From assembly GCA_965262775.1 (NCBI GenBank), contig CBDHFT010000005.1, positions 46,217 to 110,216 of the forward strand: a stretch of DNA of 64,000 nucleotides. The letters run 5' to 3'. Each line of letters starts with the position of its first letter. Position 1 is the first letter of the stretch. This stretch comes from JASGCL01 sp965262775. GTDB lineage: Bacteria; Pseudomonadota; Alphaproteobacteria; JASGCL01. This document shows, piece after piece, positions 55,502-64,000 of the stretch. The notes beneath the pieces were generated by a model that saw only the letters and a list, made by a program, of their open reading frames with translations, ran no database searches and was not told the origin of the DNA. The position numbers and the translations under genes were made by a program.

Positions 55502-56716
55502 ATGCAACCTTTTCCTCCCGCTCAACCTCATCCTGAGTCGCAGTATTTTGCTCTTTACATCCATTGGCCCTATTGCTTGCAACGTTGCCCCTATTGTGAT
55601 TTTAACGCCCACCTGGCAAAAAAACCTAGCGACGCCGAAACGGTTGCCAGCGCATTGATAGCGGAATTAGTCAACCTGCCGCGGCAACCATTTCTTGGCA
55701 ATTATTTTCGCGGTAAAAAAATAAGCAGTATATTTTTTGGTGGCGGCACGCCGTCTCTCATGCTGCCAAGTATTGTAGAAAAAATATTACAAACCGCCCA
55801 AAATACCTATGGCTTTAGCCAAGACATAGAAATAACATTGGAAGCGAACCCAGGCACCTTGGAAGGGGGCGATATATTACGCGATTTTAAAGCGGCGGGG
55901 GTCAACCGCTTATCGATGGGGGTGCAATCTTTGAATGATGTTTTATTAAAAAAATTAGGGCGAATCCATGATGCTAAGCAAGCCCTCCATATTATCAAAA
56001 CCCTGCCAACTATTTTTGAACGTTGGTCTTTTGATTTGATCTATAGCCAGCCATCGCAAACCATGGACGCATGGTTGGATGAATTAAAAAAAGCCCTAAG
56101 TTTCGGCCCCCAGCATATGTCGCTTTACCAATTAACCATCGAGCCTGGCACCGATTATTATCGCCAGCAACAGGAAAAAAAATTAATCATGTTGCCAGAC
56201 GATGCCGCCGCCGATATGTTCTTGGCAACCCGCGAAACCATGGCGCAACATGGTTTGCCCGCCTACGAGGTTTCTAACTTCGCCGCCCCCACCCAAGAAT
56301 CGCGCCATAACCTGAATTATTGGCAATATGGCGATTGGTTGGGCATTGGCGCGGGGGCGGAGGGGCGGATAACAACCCAGCAACCGTCGCAACATTCACA
56401 ACGTTGGGCTATAAAAAATTTTCGCCTGCCCGATAAATGGGCAACCGCCGTGCATGAAAAAAACAGCGGTATCGAATCAAACAATATCATCCCCGCCAAA
56501 GAGATCATGACAGAAAAAATAATGATGGGGTTGCGCTTGACCAAGGGTGCAGTATTGCAAACCCATGAATTACCAACAAATTTTATGACCAATTGGCAAG
56601 ATTTGGTTGATGAAGGCTTAGCCTATGCCGCGGATGATGCCGTGGATGGGTTTCATTATCGCCTCACCGAGCAAGGATTCTTAAAACTTAATAGTGTCAT
56701 TGATTACTTGGTATGA
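55502..56716 (+). CDS. hemW: Radical SAM heme chaperone HemW
   Basis: 404 aa. Cluster motif CLQRCPYCDFNAH (CxxxCxxC with the HemW-specific extra residue), FFGGGTPSL, LEANPGTLE, GVNRLSMGVQSLND and the C-terminal HemN domain. The Cys spacing and the absence of the HemN N-terminal region point to HemW, which delivers heme, rather than true coproporphyrinogen oxidase. Upstream of the SRP RNA, as in many Alphaproteobacteria. Confidence 0.92.
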   Translation: MQPFPPAQPHPESQYFALYIHWPYCLQRCPYCDFNAHLAKKPSDAETVASALIAELVNLPRQPFLGNYFRGKKISSIFFGGGTPSLMLPSIVEKILQTAQNTYGFSQDIEITLEANPGTLEGGDILRDFKAAGVNRLSMGVQSLNDVLLKKLGRIHDAKQALHIIKTLPTIFERWSFDLIYSQPSQTMDAWLDELKKALSFGPQHMSLYQLTIEPGTDYYRQQQEKKLIMLPDDAAADMFLATRETMAQHGLPAYEVSNFAAPTQESRHNLNYWQYGDWLGIGAGAEGRITTQQPSQHSQRWAIKNFRLPDKWATAVHEKNSGIESNNIIPAKEIMTEKIMMGLRLTKGAVLQTHELPTNFMTNWQDLVDEGLAYAADDAVDGFHYRLTEQGFLKLNSVIDYLV

Positions 56717-56789
56717 TTTTGAGCTGTTTTTTTTATCAGCAAGCCATGCTGATAAGCCTATGCCATGGAATTGAGGGTATGGCTGCCTA

Positions 56790-56818
56790 TTGACATCACC
56801 CCCATCCCGTCTTAGATA
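56790..56818 (+). promoter_or_regulatory. SRP RNA promoter
   Basis: TTGACA (56,790-56,795), exactly 17 bp, TAGATA (56,813-56,818), with the expected start at about 56,825, the 5' end of the RNA. The best sigma70 promoter in the window. Confidence 0.6.
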
Positions 56819-56823
56819 AAATA

Positions 56824-56921
56824 CGAAGGGTCGTCTGTGGGCGATGGTGTTGCATAACCCGATCAGGTCTGAAAAGAAGCAGTCGTAACAATTATTGTCG
56901 GGTCACGGGCGATCCTTCACT
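56824..56921 (+). ncRNA. ffs: Bacterial small SRP RNA (4.5S)
   Basis: Contains the conserved domain IV core GATCAGGTCTGAAAAGAAGC AGTC (written with a break), which binds Ffh. The ends pair (AAGGGTCGTC with GGGCGATCCTT). Directly before dnaX, the common alphaproteobacterial position. Ends are approximate. It guides membrane proteins with Ffh and FtsY. Confidence 0.88.
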
Positions 56922-56954
56922 GCAAGGGAACCTTAAAGTAAAGCCTAACAAAAC

Positions 56955-58760
56955 ATGTCGGATACCTCTCACCTAGTCTTAGCGCGCAAATACCGCCCCA
57001 ATGTTTTTTCCGAACTTATTGGTCAGGAACAATTGGTGCGCGTGTTACGCAACAGTTTCAAAATGAATAAGGTCGCCCATGGTTATATTCTAACGGGGGT
57101 GCGCGGGGTTGGTAAAACCACCACGGCGCGCATCATTGCCAAAACCCTCAATTGTGAAAAAAACAAAAACAAAGCCGCTGGCACACCGATAGAAGACCCA
57201 TGCGGGCAATGCGACCAATGTATCGCCATTGCCGAATACCGCCATGTCGATGTTCAGGAAATGGATGCGGCATCCAACAACCGGGTTGACGACGTGCGTG
57301 CCATTATTGACAGCGTCGGTTATCGCCCGTGTTGGGGCAATATCGGGTGTATATTTTGGACGAAGCCCATATGATAACCACCCAAGCCTTCAATGCCTTA
57401 TTAAAAACATTGGAAGAGCCACCGCCGCATTTGATTTTCATCCTTGCCACCACCGAGGTTCAAAAAATTCCCGCCACCATTTTATCGCGTTGCATAAGGT
57501 TTGATTTGCGCCGCGTGCCCACCGAACAATTGACCAGCCATTTTCAATCTATCCTGCAAAAAGAAAAAGTAACCATGAGCGATTCGGCGGTGACGCTCAT
57601 CGCCCGTGCGGCCGAGGGTTCGGTGCGCGATGGGTTGTCGATGCTTGACCAGGCTATTGCCCTTAATCCCGAGGGGGTTGGCGAAGATGATGTCCTTGCC
57701 ATGCTTGGCCTTTCGGATATTACCAAGATTTATCACCTCCTCCAACATATCATGGCGGGCGATGCCCCTGCGGCGATGACTCAATATAATGACCTGGTCA
57801 GCCTTGGCGCGGCACCCGACATGGTGATGGAGCAATTGATGGAGGCTGTTCACACCATGACAAAAATGGGGTTGGATGAGAATTATCATCGCACATCGGC
57901 CTTGAGCGAGACAGAAAAAAATTTGAGCAGCGACCTTTATAAAAAATTATCCCTGCCCATTTTAACCCGCGCCTGGCAAATGTTGTTAAAGGGCCTGACC
58001 GAATTACGCACCGCGCCCGACGCCATCACCGCGGGCGAAATGTTGTTGATAAGGTTGATGATGATAAGCAATACCCCGACCCCTGGCGAATTGGCGTCTA
58101 TCATAAGGGAAGAATTGGATAAGCCGTCAGTTAATGCACCAGTTAATGCCCCTGCTAATGCGCCACTTAACGCACCCACCAACAGCGGGGTTAATACAAA
58201 AAATAATGAAGGGCATGTTCAGCAAAGCCAAATGAAAAAAACTGGTGCCCCTGCGGCGCAATATTCAGATAAAGATGATAGCCAAACTTCGCAACCAAAT
58301 TTGACGGATGCTTCGGGGCATGATGTTGAAAATGCGGGCCAACCAATCCCACAAGCAGCCAAGCCAAGCCCTAAGGTTCAACCGCCTCTCCTATCCTTTG
58401 CCGACCTTACCGCTGTGGTGGCGCAAAAAGACATGAGGTTATCAACCGATATGCGCACGGGTATTCGATTAATTACAATGCGATTTTCCAACCGATGAGC
58501 ATGGCGGATTATTGGTGTTTCAAAAAATTGATGAGGAATCGGAAAAATTAGCCAACCGCCTGCGCGAACAACTTAGCAAAATTACCGACAGCCTATGGAA
58601 AGTGACATTGAGCGATGAGCCAGGTCAACCAACATTGGATGAAGCATTGTATGAAAAAATAGCATCGAATAAAACATTCAAGCTAGCGATGGAGCTTTTC
58701 CCCAATTCAAAAATCCTCAACCCAAAAATTGTCATTAAGAAAGGTAACAAATCATCATGA
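56955..58760 (+). pseudogene. dnaX: DNA polymerase III gamma/tau subunit, frame broken twice
   Basis: About 600 aa when joined. First frame (56,955-57,374): KYRPNVFSELIGQEQLV, Walker A TGVRGVGKTTTARI and Zn ligands CGQCDQC. Second (57,329-58,498): YILDEAHMIT, LKTLEEPPPHLIFILATTE, SRC. Third (to 58,760): the alphaproteobacterial C-terminal domain (LANRLREQLSKIT, DEPGQPTLDEAL). Shifts are at 57,326-57,328 (one C missing) and 58,484-58,487 (one T extra). The clamp-loader is essential, so a consensus error is likely. The end overlaps ybaB by four bases. Confidence 0.92.
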
Positions 58761-59080
58761 TGAATTTTCAAAATCTATTACAACAGGCCAAAGAATTCCA
58801 AACCAAAATGGCCGATATGGAAAAGGAAATTGAGCAATGGCGTGAAACGGGCCAGGCGGGTGGCGACGGGGTAAAAATAACATTGGACGGTAAGGGAGCA
58901 GTCATATCGGTGGAGATTGAACCCAGCCTGCTAACCGCCGAGCAAAAACCAGTGGTCGAAGACCTTATCAAGGCTGCCACCAATCAGGCCAAAGAAAAAA
59001 TAACCAAGCGGATAGAGAAGGAAAAAGAAACCATGTTCAGCAATATACCGCTGCCGCCCAATTTTAAATTACCATTTTAA
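58757..59080 (+). CDS. ybaB: YbaB/EbfC nucleoid-associated protein
   Basis: 107 aa. MNFQNLLQQAKEFQTKMADMEKEI and GDGVKITLDGKGAVISVEIEPSLL are the standard YbaB segments. Binds DNA as a dimer. In the conserved dnaX-ybaB-recR cluster. Confidence 0.95.
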   Translation: MMNFQNLLQQAKEFQTKMADMEKEIEQWRETGQAGGDGVKITLDGKGAVISVEIEPSLLTAEQKPVVEDLIKAATNQAKEKITKRIEKEKETMFSNIPLPPNFKLPF

Positions 59081-59123
59081 TACCCTGGAAATACCCTGGC
59101 TATCTTTCCTTTCTGCATCATCC

Positions 59124-59740
59124 ATGGCTGTCAAAGAACATAAATTGTTTGAATTGCTGGCAAAGCAATTATCTCGTTTGCCAGGGCTTGGGCCACGTTC
59201 GGCGCGGCGCGCCTTGTTGCATTTATTAAATCATCGCGACGAAGAATTGCAGCCGCTCATAACCAATTTGCAAATGGCATTCGACCAGGTTGTTACGTGC
59301 CAACAATGTGGTGCGTTGGATTTTGTCAGCCCCTGTTTAACCTGCGCCGACCCGCAACGCGATAACACCAAAATATGCGTGGTCGAACAAATGAGCGATT
59401 TGTGGGCTATCGAACGCAGTGGCATTTATAAAGGCCTTTACCATGTGTTGGGCGGCGTGTTGTCGCCGCTGGATGGTATATTGCCTGACAACCTCAACCT
59501 TGCTTCCTTACGCCGCGTTGCCAAGCAAAAAAAATAAATGAAGTTATTTTGGCGACCAACATAACGCTGGATGGGCAAACCACCGCCCACTACATTGCGG
59601 AAATCCTATCGCCCCTGGTGGCGGAAACGGGCATAACGGTTACGCGCGTTGCCCACGGCGTGCCCGCAGGGGGGGAGTTAGATTACATGGATGAGGGAAC
59701 ATTGTTCGCCGCCTTCAAGGCGCGAAAAAGCTTGGATTAA
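59124..59740 (+). pseudogene. recR: Recombination mediator RecR, frame broken at an A8 run
   Basis: About 205 aa when joined. First frame (59,124-59,537): helix-hairpin-helix LSRLPGLGPRSARRALLHLL, Zn finger CQQCGALDFVSPCLTC, Toprim start ICVVEQMSDLWAIERSG. Second (to 59,740): EVILATNITLDGQTTAHYIAEIL and VTRVAHGVPAGGELDYMDEGTL. They meet at eight A (59,527-59,534); nine or six A restores the frame. Helps RecA load at gaps. Confidence 0.93.
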
Positions 59741-59789
59741 ATAAAAGAGAGAAATAATTCCAGGCGACAGGTTGTATAAACACCCGCCA

Positions 59790-60152
59790 CTACACCATAA
59801 AACTTTGTCCGCAACCGCAACGCGCCTTTTCGTTGGGGTTGGAGAATTGGAAACTCGAGGAAAATTTATCTTCCACCCAATCCATCTCGCTACCAATCAG
59901 GAACATGGTGGCCGCGGGGTCGATGTAGATTTTTACGCCCTTTTGTTCGATGACTTCTTCATGTTGTTTGGGGGCGTCGGCATATTCAACTTCATAAGAT
60001 TTACCCGAACAACCACGGTTGGCAAGCAACACCCTGACCGCCGAAATTTTTTCGGGGGCAACGGGGTTTTTGGTGGCAATTTTCTCGGGGTGCGTCATCA
60101 GATCTTTGATGCGCGAAGCCGCCCTGTCGGTAAGAGTAATAATCGGGGTCAT
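59790..60152 (-). CDS. A-type iron-sulfur carrier (IscA/ErpA/SufA family)
   Basis: 120 aa from the ATG at 60,152. The three ligand Cys are present: Cys48 in NRGCSGKSYEVEY, Cys112 and Cys114 in RCGCGQSF. Starts MTPIITLTDRAASRIKDLM. Carries Fe-S clusters to apo-proteins. The frame is open upstream into the GT10 gene, making one long ORF, but the promoter at 60,160-60,188 supports separate expression. Assignment within the family is open. Confidence 0.92.
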   Translation of the reverse strand: MTPIITLTDRAASRIKDLMTHPEKIATKNPVAPEKISAVRVLLANRGCSGKSYEVEYADAPKQHEEVIEQKGVKIYIDPAATMFLIGSEMDWVEDKFSSSFQFSNPNEKARCGCGQSFMV

Positions 60153-61190
60153 GGTGTGGATGATAATCCCTTGACAGCATAAAGTCAAGATTGCCCGCTT
60201 GGCGTAATGTGGCCTATACCCCGCCCGCCGCAATGTTCTTGAACCTAAGATTGCGCGGTTTAAAATACCTTGCTGTAATAAAATATTTAATATCACGGGG
60301 TAAATATTTTGTTCCATCATCAATTTTTGCTTGTTGCTTTTGATAGCGGCCTGCTGGTTTTCCCATGCCTTATCGGCCATGGTTTTTTTTATTATGGCAA
60401 TGGCACCCGCCGCATCGTTGATGTCTAGCATAACCAGCGAACCTTTATTATTATCATTGCTTAGAACATCAAAATATTTTTTGATGTTGGGGCAACCCGC
60501 ATAAAAAACAAAACATTCCGCCAACAACGCGTCCGCCAATTTTTCGGTCCAATAATCCTCCAGCATGGTGTTTTCAAGGGCTATCGTATAGGGGTAATGA
60601 AATAACCCTTCGACCTTATCGGCAATTTCTTGGCGGCCGCGGCCAAAAACATCTATCGCTAAATCACTGACGCTCAGGGCATCGACAAATTTGTTGCGTA
60701 TCGCGTGGCCCTGCACCGCGGCCATATCCTTGGTGGAGGCTATCACCGAAACCCGTTGGTTGGTTTTGATGGGCGCATAGGCAAGCCCCGCCCAATCCAT
60801 GGTGACCTGTCGCTTGCCATCTGGCTGGTGGCGCACCCCATACCACCATTCCAAACAACCATGGCTGTTAATCCATGTTCCGTCGTAATCAGCGGGTTTT
60901 GGTTTTTGTGAAACCACCGTGCCAAATTGTTTAATAAAATCGTAAGGATAACGGTCAAACGGCTCGGTCGATAAATGAACCACTTGGCGGCGCGACGCAA
61001 CCTCTATCTTAATATGTTGCGGGGGGTAATCATAAACCACCACAATATCGTCGCGCAACACAGTTTGGTTAAAAACAAATGACAATCCTTTCCAGTTGGC
61101 GTTCGATTTTTCATCCACTGTTTTGGGGGCCTGGCGTAAAAAGCAAGCTATAGCCAATTCATGAACCGTTAAGATATTAACCCTTGTCAT
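60153..61190 (-). CDS. GT10 (fucosyltransferase-like) glycosyltransferase
   Basis: About 345 aa from an ATG at 61,190 (MTRVNILT), the same point where its paralogue at 1-908 has RVNVLT. LEWWYG, RVSVIASTKDM, DVFGRGRQEI and the GT10 signature IALENTMLEDYWTEKLAD followed by ECFVFYAGCPNI are clear. As given, the frame has no stop before the Fe-S carrier gene. A shift after about 60,262 would end it at 60,214, just before that gene's promoter. The frame is likewise open from the HTWD protein upstream. Adds a deoxy-sugar or similar to a surface glycan; specificity unknown. Confidence 0.75.
60160..60188 (-). promoter_or_regulatory. Fe-S carrier promoter, apparently leaderless
   Basis: Minus strand TTGACT (60,183-60,188), 17 bp, TATCAT (60,160-60,165), seven bases, then ATG. 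The transcript would begin at the start codon. Confidence 0.5.
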
Positions 61191-62109
61191 GATGCCGCCC
61201 CCGTCCCATCTTTGGGTTTTATCGCCAAATGCTCGCGGAGAATTTTCTATCCTGTCTTGATGCACAACCAACACATCATGCTGGGGATCATTGCGTTTTA
61301 TAACTCGATTAATTTTACCAAAATGATGCACCACGCCCATTTTTTGAGCATGCCACAAAAATAATAATTCTATGCTCCAGCGAATTTGCCAATCTCTTGA
61401 AGGGAAGCACTGCGGGGTGTGGATGAAGGATTCTTCAAAATATTTTGTCTCCATAATCTTCATCAAATTATCCATCGCATCGGGCGTGGTGAGGTAAAAA
61501 ACATCCATCGAGCCTGGTAAAAATTTTTCATAATCCTTGTTTTCCAAATGGCTAAAGGCGTTTATCGTGTAAATCCACGATGGAAAGAAAACCGCGCTAT
61601 GTGCGTGCATGTTAAAAAATGGTAAATAAGGGTCAATAACAAATGGTTCCAACAAACCAATGTCAGGGCGGGTGCGAATAACAAAATCGTATTTTATATT
61701 ATTTTCTTTTTCATATGCGCGCATCACTTGGTGGGCGCGTGCTTCGGTATAAAGCGTGTTATAAACCGCCTGCAAAGCGAAGCCGCCAAAATTACTATCG
61801 TTATCTCGGGCACGTGGGGGAATAAGAAACCCGTCAATTTTTTTTTATATCGGCTTCATTCTCAAATATTATTTTTTTGGGTTGATAAATATTCATAACC
61901 CTTTGTTTGATGGTTTCATCCACCGCTGCTACCGCTTTCCCATCCCCCATGCCTTTTTTACCATGCCACGAAAGGTTTTCATGCTCCATTTTATCCCACG
62001 TATGGATAAAAACATCGCAATCATACCTATCCAGCAGGTAACGGCGCAGCAGTGGCGCGCAAACGCCAAAGGTACGCAAATGCCCTGATATTTCGACTGC
62101 TATCTTCAT
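61191..62109 (-). pseudogene. HTWD/RTRPD-family surface carbohydrate protein, frame broken at an A9 run
   Basis: The first frame (62,109-61,834) has MKIAVEISGHLRTF and CDVFIHTWDKM; the second (from about 61,838) has YDFVIRTRPDIGL and continues to about RWDG. Proteins with this HTWD plus RTRPD pattern sit in polysaccharide loci and are presumed glycosyltransferases. The shift is at nine A (61,838-61,846 as T9); eight A gives ADIKKIDGFLIPPRARDN. A second indel in the G5 near 61,200 would end the gene TGA, overlapping the GT10 ATG as ATGA. Confidence 0.7.
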
Positions 62110-62152
62110 GTCCCAATTGTATTTTATATTGTCGTGTATAAAATACTTTTAA

Positions 62153-63256
62153 TTATTTTTGCAAGAATTTTTCTGCACATTGCATGGCAACCAAAATGGC
62201 TTTATCCATATCCAAATATTGAAAACTGCCCAGGCGACCCAAGAAAATCACCTTTTCTTCTTTGCTGGCCATGGCTTGGTATTGTTCCAACATTTTATTA
62301 TCCGACACCAAATTAACGGGGTAGTAAGGAATATCGTCACGTTTTCCATCCTTGCTATATTCACGGGCGATAAGGGTATCCTTGTGCAAGTTATCAGGAA
62401 AAAAATATTTGTATTCGGTGACGCGCGTATGCTCGCCCTGCTTCGAGCAATTGTTCATCACCGCGCAACCTTGATAATCGGTATCAAGGAAAAATTCCTT
62501 CTTAAATTCTAAAGTGCGATAGGGCAAATCGCCATGTTGAAAATCATAAAATTGATCCAATTTTCCCGTGTAAAAAATATGGTCATAATGGGCTATCATT
62601 TTCTTATCAAATTCGGTTTCCAATTTTATCTTTATATTGGGCGAATCGAACATGCCCTCAACCATCTTGGTGTAGCCGTCGCGCGGCAGGGCCTGCACCG
62701 GGTGATTAAAATACCTATCGTCAAAATTAAATCGCAACGGCAAACGTTTTAAAATATAGGCTGGAATTTCGGTAGCCCTCACCCCCCATTGCCGTTCGGT
62801 ATAATATTTAAAAAACTTTTCATAAAGCTTAACCCCCACCATGCTCAAAGCCTGCTCTTCAAAATTTTTGGGGTCTTTTATATCCTCGCGCTCGGCGGCT
62901 ATCATATCCATCGCGCCCTTGGGCGATAATTCCTTGTTATAAACTTGACAAATAGTCAACAAGTTAATGGGCAAAGAATAAACCCCATCGTGCATTGCCT
63001 TCACCGTGTGGCGATAATCATAGAAACTTGCAAATCTTTTGACAAATTCAAATACCTTGGGCTGGTCGGTATGAAAAATATGCGGGCCATAAACATGTTC
63101 CATGATGCCATGGGTCATCACGGTATGGCAATTACCCGCAACATGGGGGCGTTGGTCAATCACCGTAATATCAAATTGCCCTGGGTTGGCATCGGTAAGC
63201 AACCTTGCCACCGTTGCCCCCGATATCCCCGCCCCGACTATAAGAATTTTTTTCAT
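62153..63256 (-). CDS. glf: UDP-galactopyranose mutase
   Basis: 367 aa from the ATG at 63,256 (MKKILIVGAGISGATVARLL, FAD loop); an earlier start has no homology. GNCHTVMTHGIMEHVYGPHIFHT, TERQWGVRATEIP, LPRDGYTKMVEGMF and VIFLGRLGSFQYLDMDKAI are Glf motifs with the sugar-binding Arg and Tyr. Makes UDP-galactofuranose for the surface polymer. Between a GT2 gene and the HTWD protein in one minus-strand operon. Confidence 0.96.
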   Translation of the reverse strand: MKKILIVGAGISGATVARLLTDANPGQFDITVIDQRPHVAGNCHTVMTHGIMEHVYGPHIFHTDQPKVFEFVKRFASFYDYRHTVKAMHDGVYSLPINLLTICQVYNKELSPKGAMDMIAAEREDIKDPKNFEEQALSMVGVKLYEKFFKYYTERQWGVRATEIPAYILKRLPLRFNFDDRYFNHPVQALPRDGYTKMVEGMFDSPNIKIKLETEFDKKMIAHYDHIFYTGKLDQFYDFQHGDLPYRTLEFKKEFFLDTDYQGCAVMNNCSKQGEHTRVTEYKYFFPDNLHKDTLIAREYSKDGKRDDIPYYPVNLVSDNKMLEQYQAMASKEEKVIFLGRLGSFQYLDMDKAILVAMQCAEKFLQK

Positions 63257-63275
63257 GAATTTATTATTTTTATGC

Positions 63276-64000
63276 TTAAGAATTCCATGTTTGCTGCAAG
63301 TTTGCTGCCTGATGTTGCATACCAACATTTACCATTATTTGCAAAATCTTTTGCTTTTCCGTGTCGGACATTTGTCGGCTTAGCGGGGCAAAGCCCATGT
63401 AAACTTGATAGAACAGGTCATGAAAGTTGGGGGATAAAGGCGTAGCCTCCCCCTGAAGTTGGGCAAAAAATGGTATGATTTGTTTTGTAATCTCATCATT
63501 ATAACAATTGTTCATCATGGTCTCGATGACAAATGCCGCCTCGCGCAACAGGTCATTATTCTTTTTATGGGCGGATTCCGACAACAAACCAAATAATACG
63601 CCCGAATAATTGTTAATAATTTCTGCGGGATTGCGCGAAAATTTTTTTATCAATTCTATATTGATGTCAGCCATTTGCAGGTTTTCTAATATGTCGGGCT
63701 TGCCCTCCATCACCTCGCGGTGATTCAATTTTAACAAAGCGGTAATAAGCGTCATGTCGCGCCAACGCTCGCGCGTGATTTGGGTATCATGACGGCGGTA
63801 ATGAAGCAAAACCTCAGGCAAATTTGCAAAACGATAGCCACCACGGATAAACCGCATCCACATATCCAAATCCTCGGCATTTATTAATTGCGTGCGGTAT
63901 GGGCCCATTTTTTTTAAATCCGCGGCGCGCGTCATAACCGTTGGGTTGGCAATACCCGCCAAACCATTGGCGGTGTTTTCTACAATTTCTTCATGGCTTA
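63276..64000 (-). CDS. Family 2 glycosyltransferase, 5' end outside window
   Basis: At least 241 codons, open to the right edge (the frame continues upstream with SHEEIVENTANGL). ANPTVMTRAADLKKMGPYRTQLINAEDLDMWMRFIRGG is the acceptor-side half of GT2 enzymes with the catalytic ED, and NLPEVLLHYRRHDTQIT follows. The C-terminal 130 residues are helical and not recognised. 19 bp before glf. Confidence 0.82.
   Translation of the reverse strand, partial: SHEEIVENTANGLAGIANPTVMTRAADLKKMGPYRTQLINAEDLDMWMRFIRGGYRFANLPEVLLHYRRHDTQITRERWRDMTLITALLKLNHREVMEGKPDILENLQMADINIELIKKFSRNPAEIINNYSGVLFGLLSESAHKKNNDLLREAAFVIETMMNNCYNDEITKQIIPFFAQLQGEATPLSPNFHDLFYQVYMGFAPLSRQMSDTEKQKILQIMVNVGMQHQAANLQQTWNS

Noticed and set aside
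56733..56760. Terminator after hemW (ATCAGCA/TGCTGAT hairpin)
   Set aside because: The T run lies before the stem on the plus strand, not after it, so it is not a standard intrinsic terminator.
57326..57376. Programmed dnaX frameshift as in E. coli
   Set aside because: The break is near codon 125 inside the ATPase core, at CCC rather than an A-rich slippery site with a hairpin, and would remove the functional protein instead of making a gamma form.
1..64000. CRISPR array, rRNA operon, insertion sequence
   Set aside because: No regular repeat-spacer pattern, no rRNA sequence and no transposase frame were seen.

Overview
The window looks like core chromosome of an alphaproteobacterium with moderate-to-low GC and AT-rich intergenic spaces. 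Diagnostic points are the order mdh-sucC-sucD-sucA-sucB, the hemW / SRP RNA / dnaX / ybaB / recR block, lptB-rpoN, a DUF4167 protein, an alphaproteobacterial-type LexA (N-terminus MLTQQQHRLL), a short psd-pssA pair, ETF-ubiquinone oxidoreductase divergent from a family-4-like uracil-DNA glycosylase, and homospermidine synthase. No rRNA, CRISPR array, prophage or recognisable transposase was seen. I cannot name the genus.

Layout. 1-2 kb: surface-polysaccharide glycosyltransferases, cut by the left edge. 2-10 kb: kup, then a minus-strand series (DUF4167, EAL-like membrane protein, HAD hydrolase, bamE, PCMT-like, rhodanese, pmbA). 10-18 kb: TCA-cycle operon mdh-sucCDAB. 18-25 kb: xerC, outer-membrane beta-barrel, homospermidine synthase, rlmN, tRNA-Asp, lptB, rpoN. 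25.2-26.3 kb: a lone GIY-YIG nuclease gene bracketed by inverted repeats. 26-31 kb: dapD, dapE, acetoacetyl-CoA synthetase, lexA. 31-42 kb: DedA, GNAT, UDG, ETF-QO, PglK-like flippase, galE, rpiB, tRNA-Ser, a large AsmA-like protein. 42-49 kb: bcp, apaG, MOSC, phosphatidylethanolamine synthesis (psd, pssA, a third CDP-alcohol transferase), tsaE, ahcY, trpF, pyrF. 49-55 kb: GST, small membrane protein, trypsin-like protease, a nucleoside-type ABC importer without its binding protein, an XRE regulator. 55-60 kb: hemW, SRP RNA, dnaX, ybaB, recR, an A-type Fe-S carrier. 60-64 kb: a second polysaccharide locus (GT10-like transferase, HTWD/RTRPD protein, glf, GT2).

Reading frames. Many conserved genes are split by single-base shifts, mostly in homopolymers: HAD, DUF4167, sucB (1), sucA (4), sucD (2), sucC (2), GST, ABC permease, dnaX (2), recR, and the HTWD protein. 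None was found in the 33 kb between mdh and pyrF. Since dnaX and other essential genes are hit, consensus errors in part of the assembly are the simplest reading, but real decay of the suc operon is not excluded. I give the reconstructed spans.

Most interesting region: the GIY-YIG gene between rpoN and dapD (25,207-26,332). It has 21-22 bp inverted repeats at both ends, is AT-richer than its neighbours, and has a perfect 10-bp palindrome over its promoter -10 and start codon. It may be a small nuclease cassette with autoregulation.
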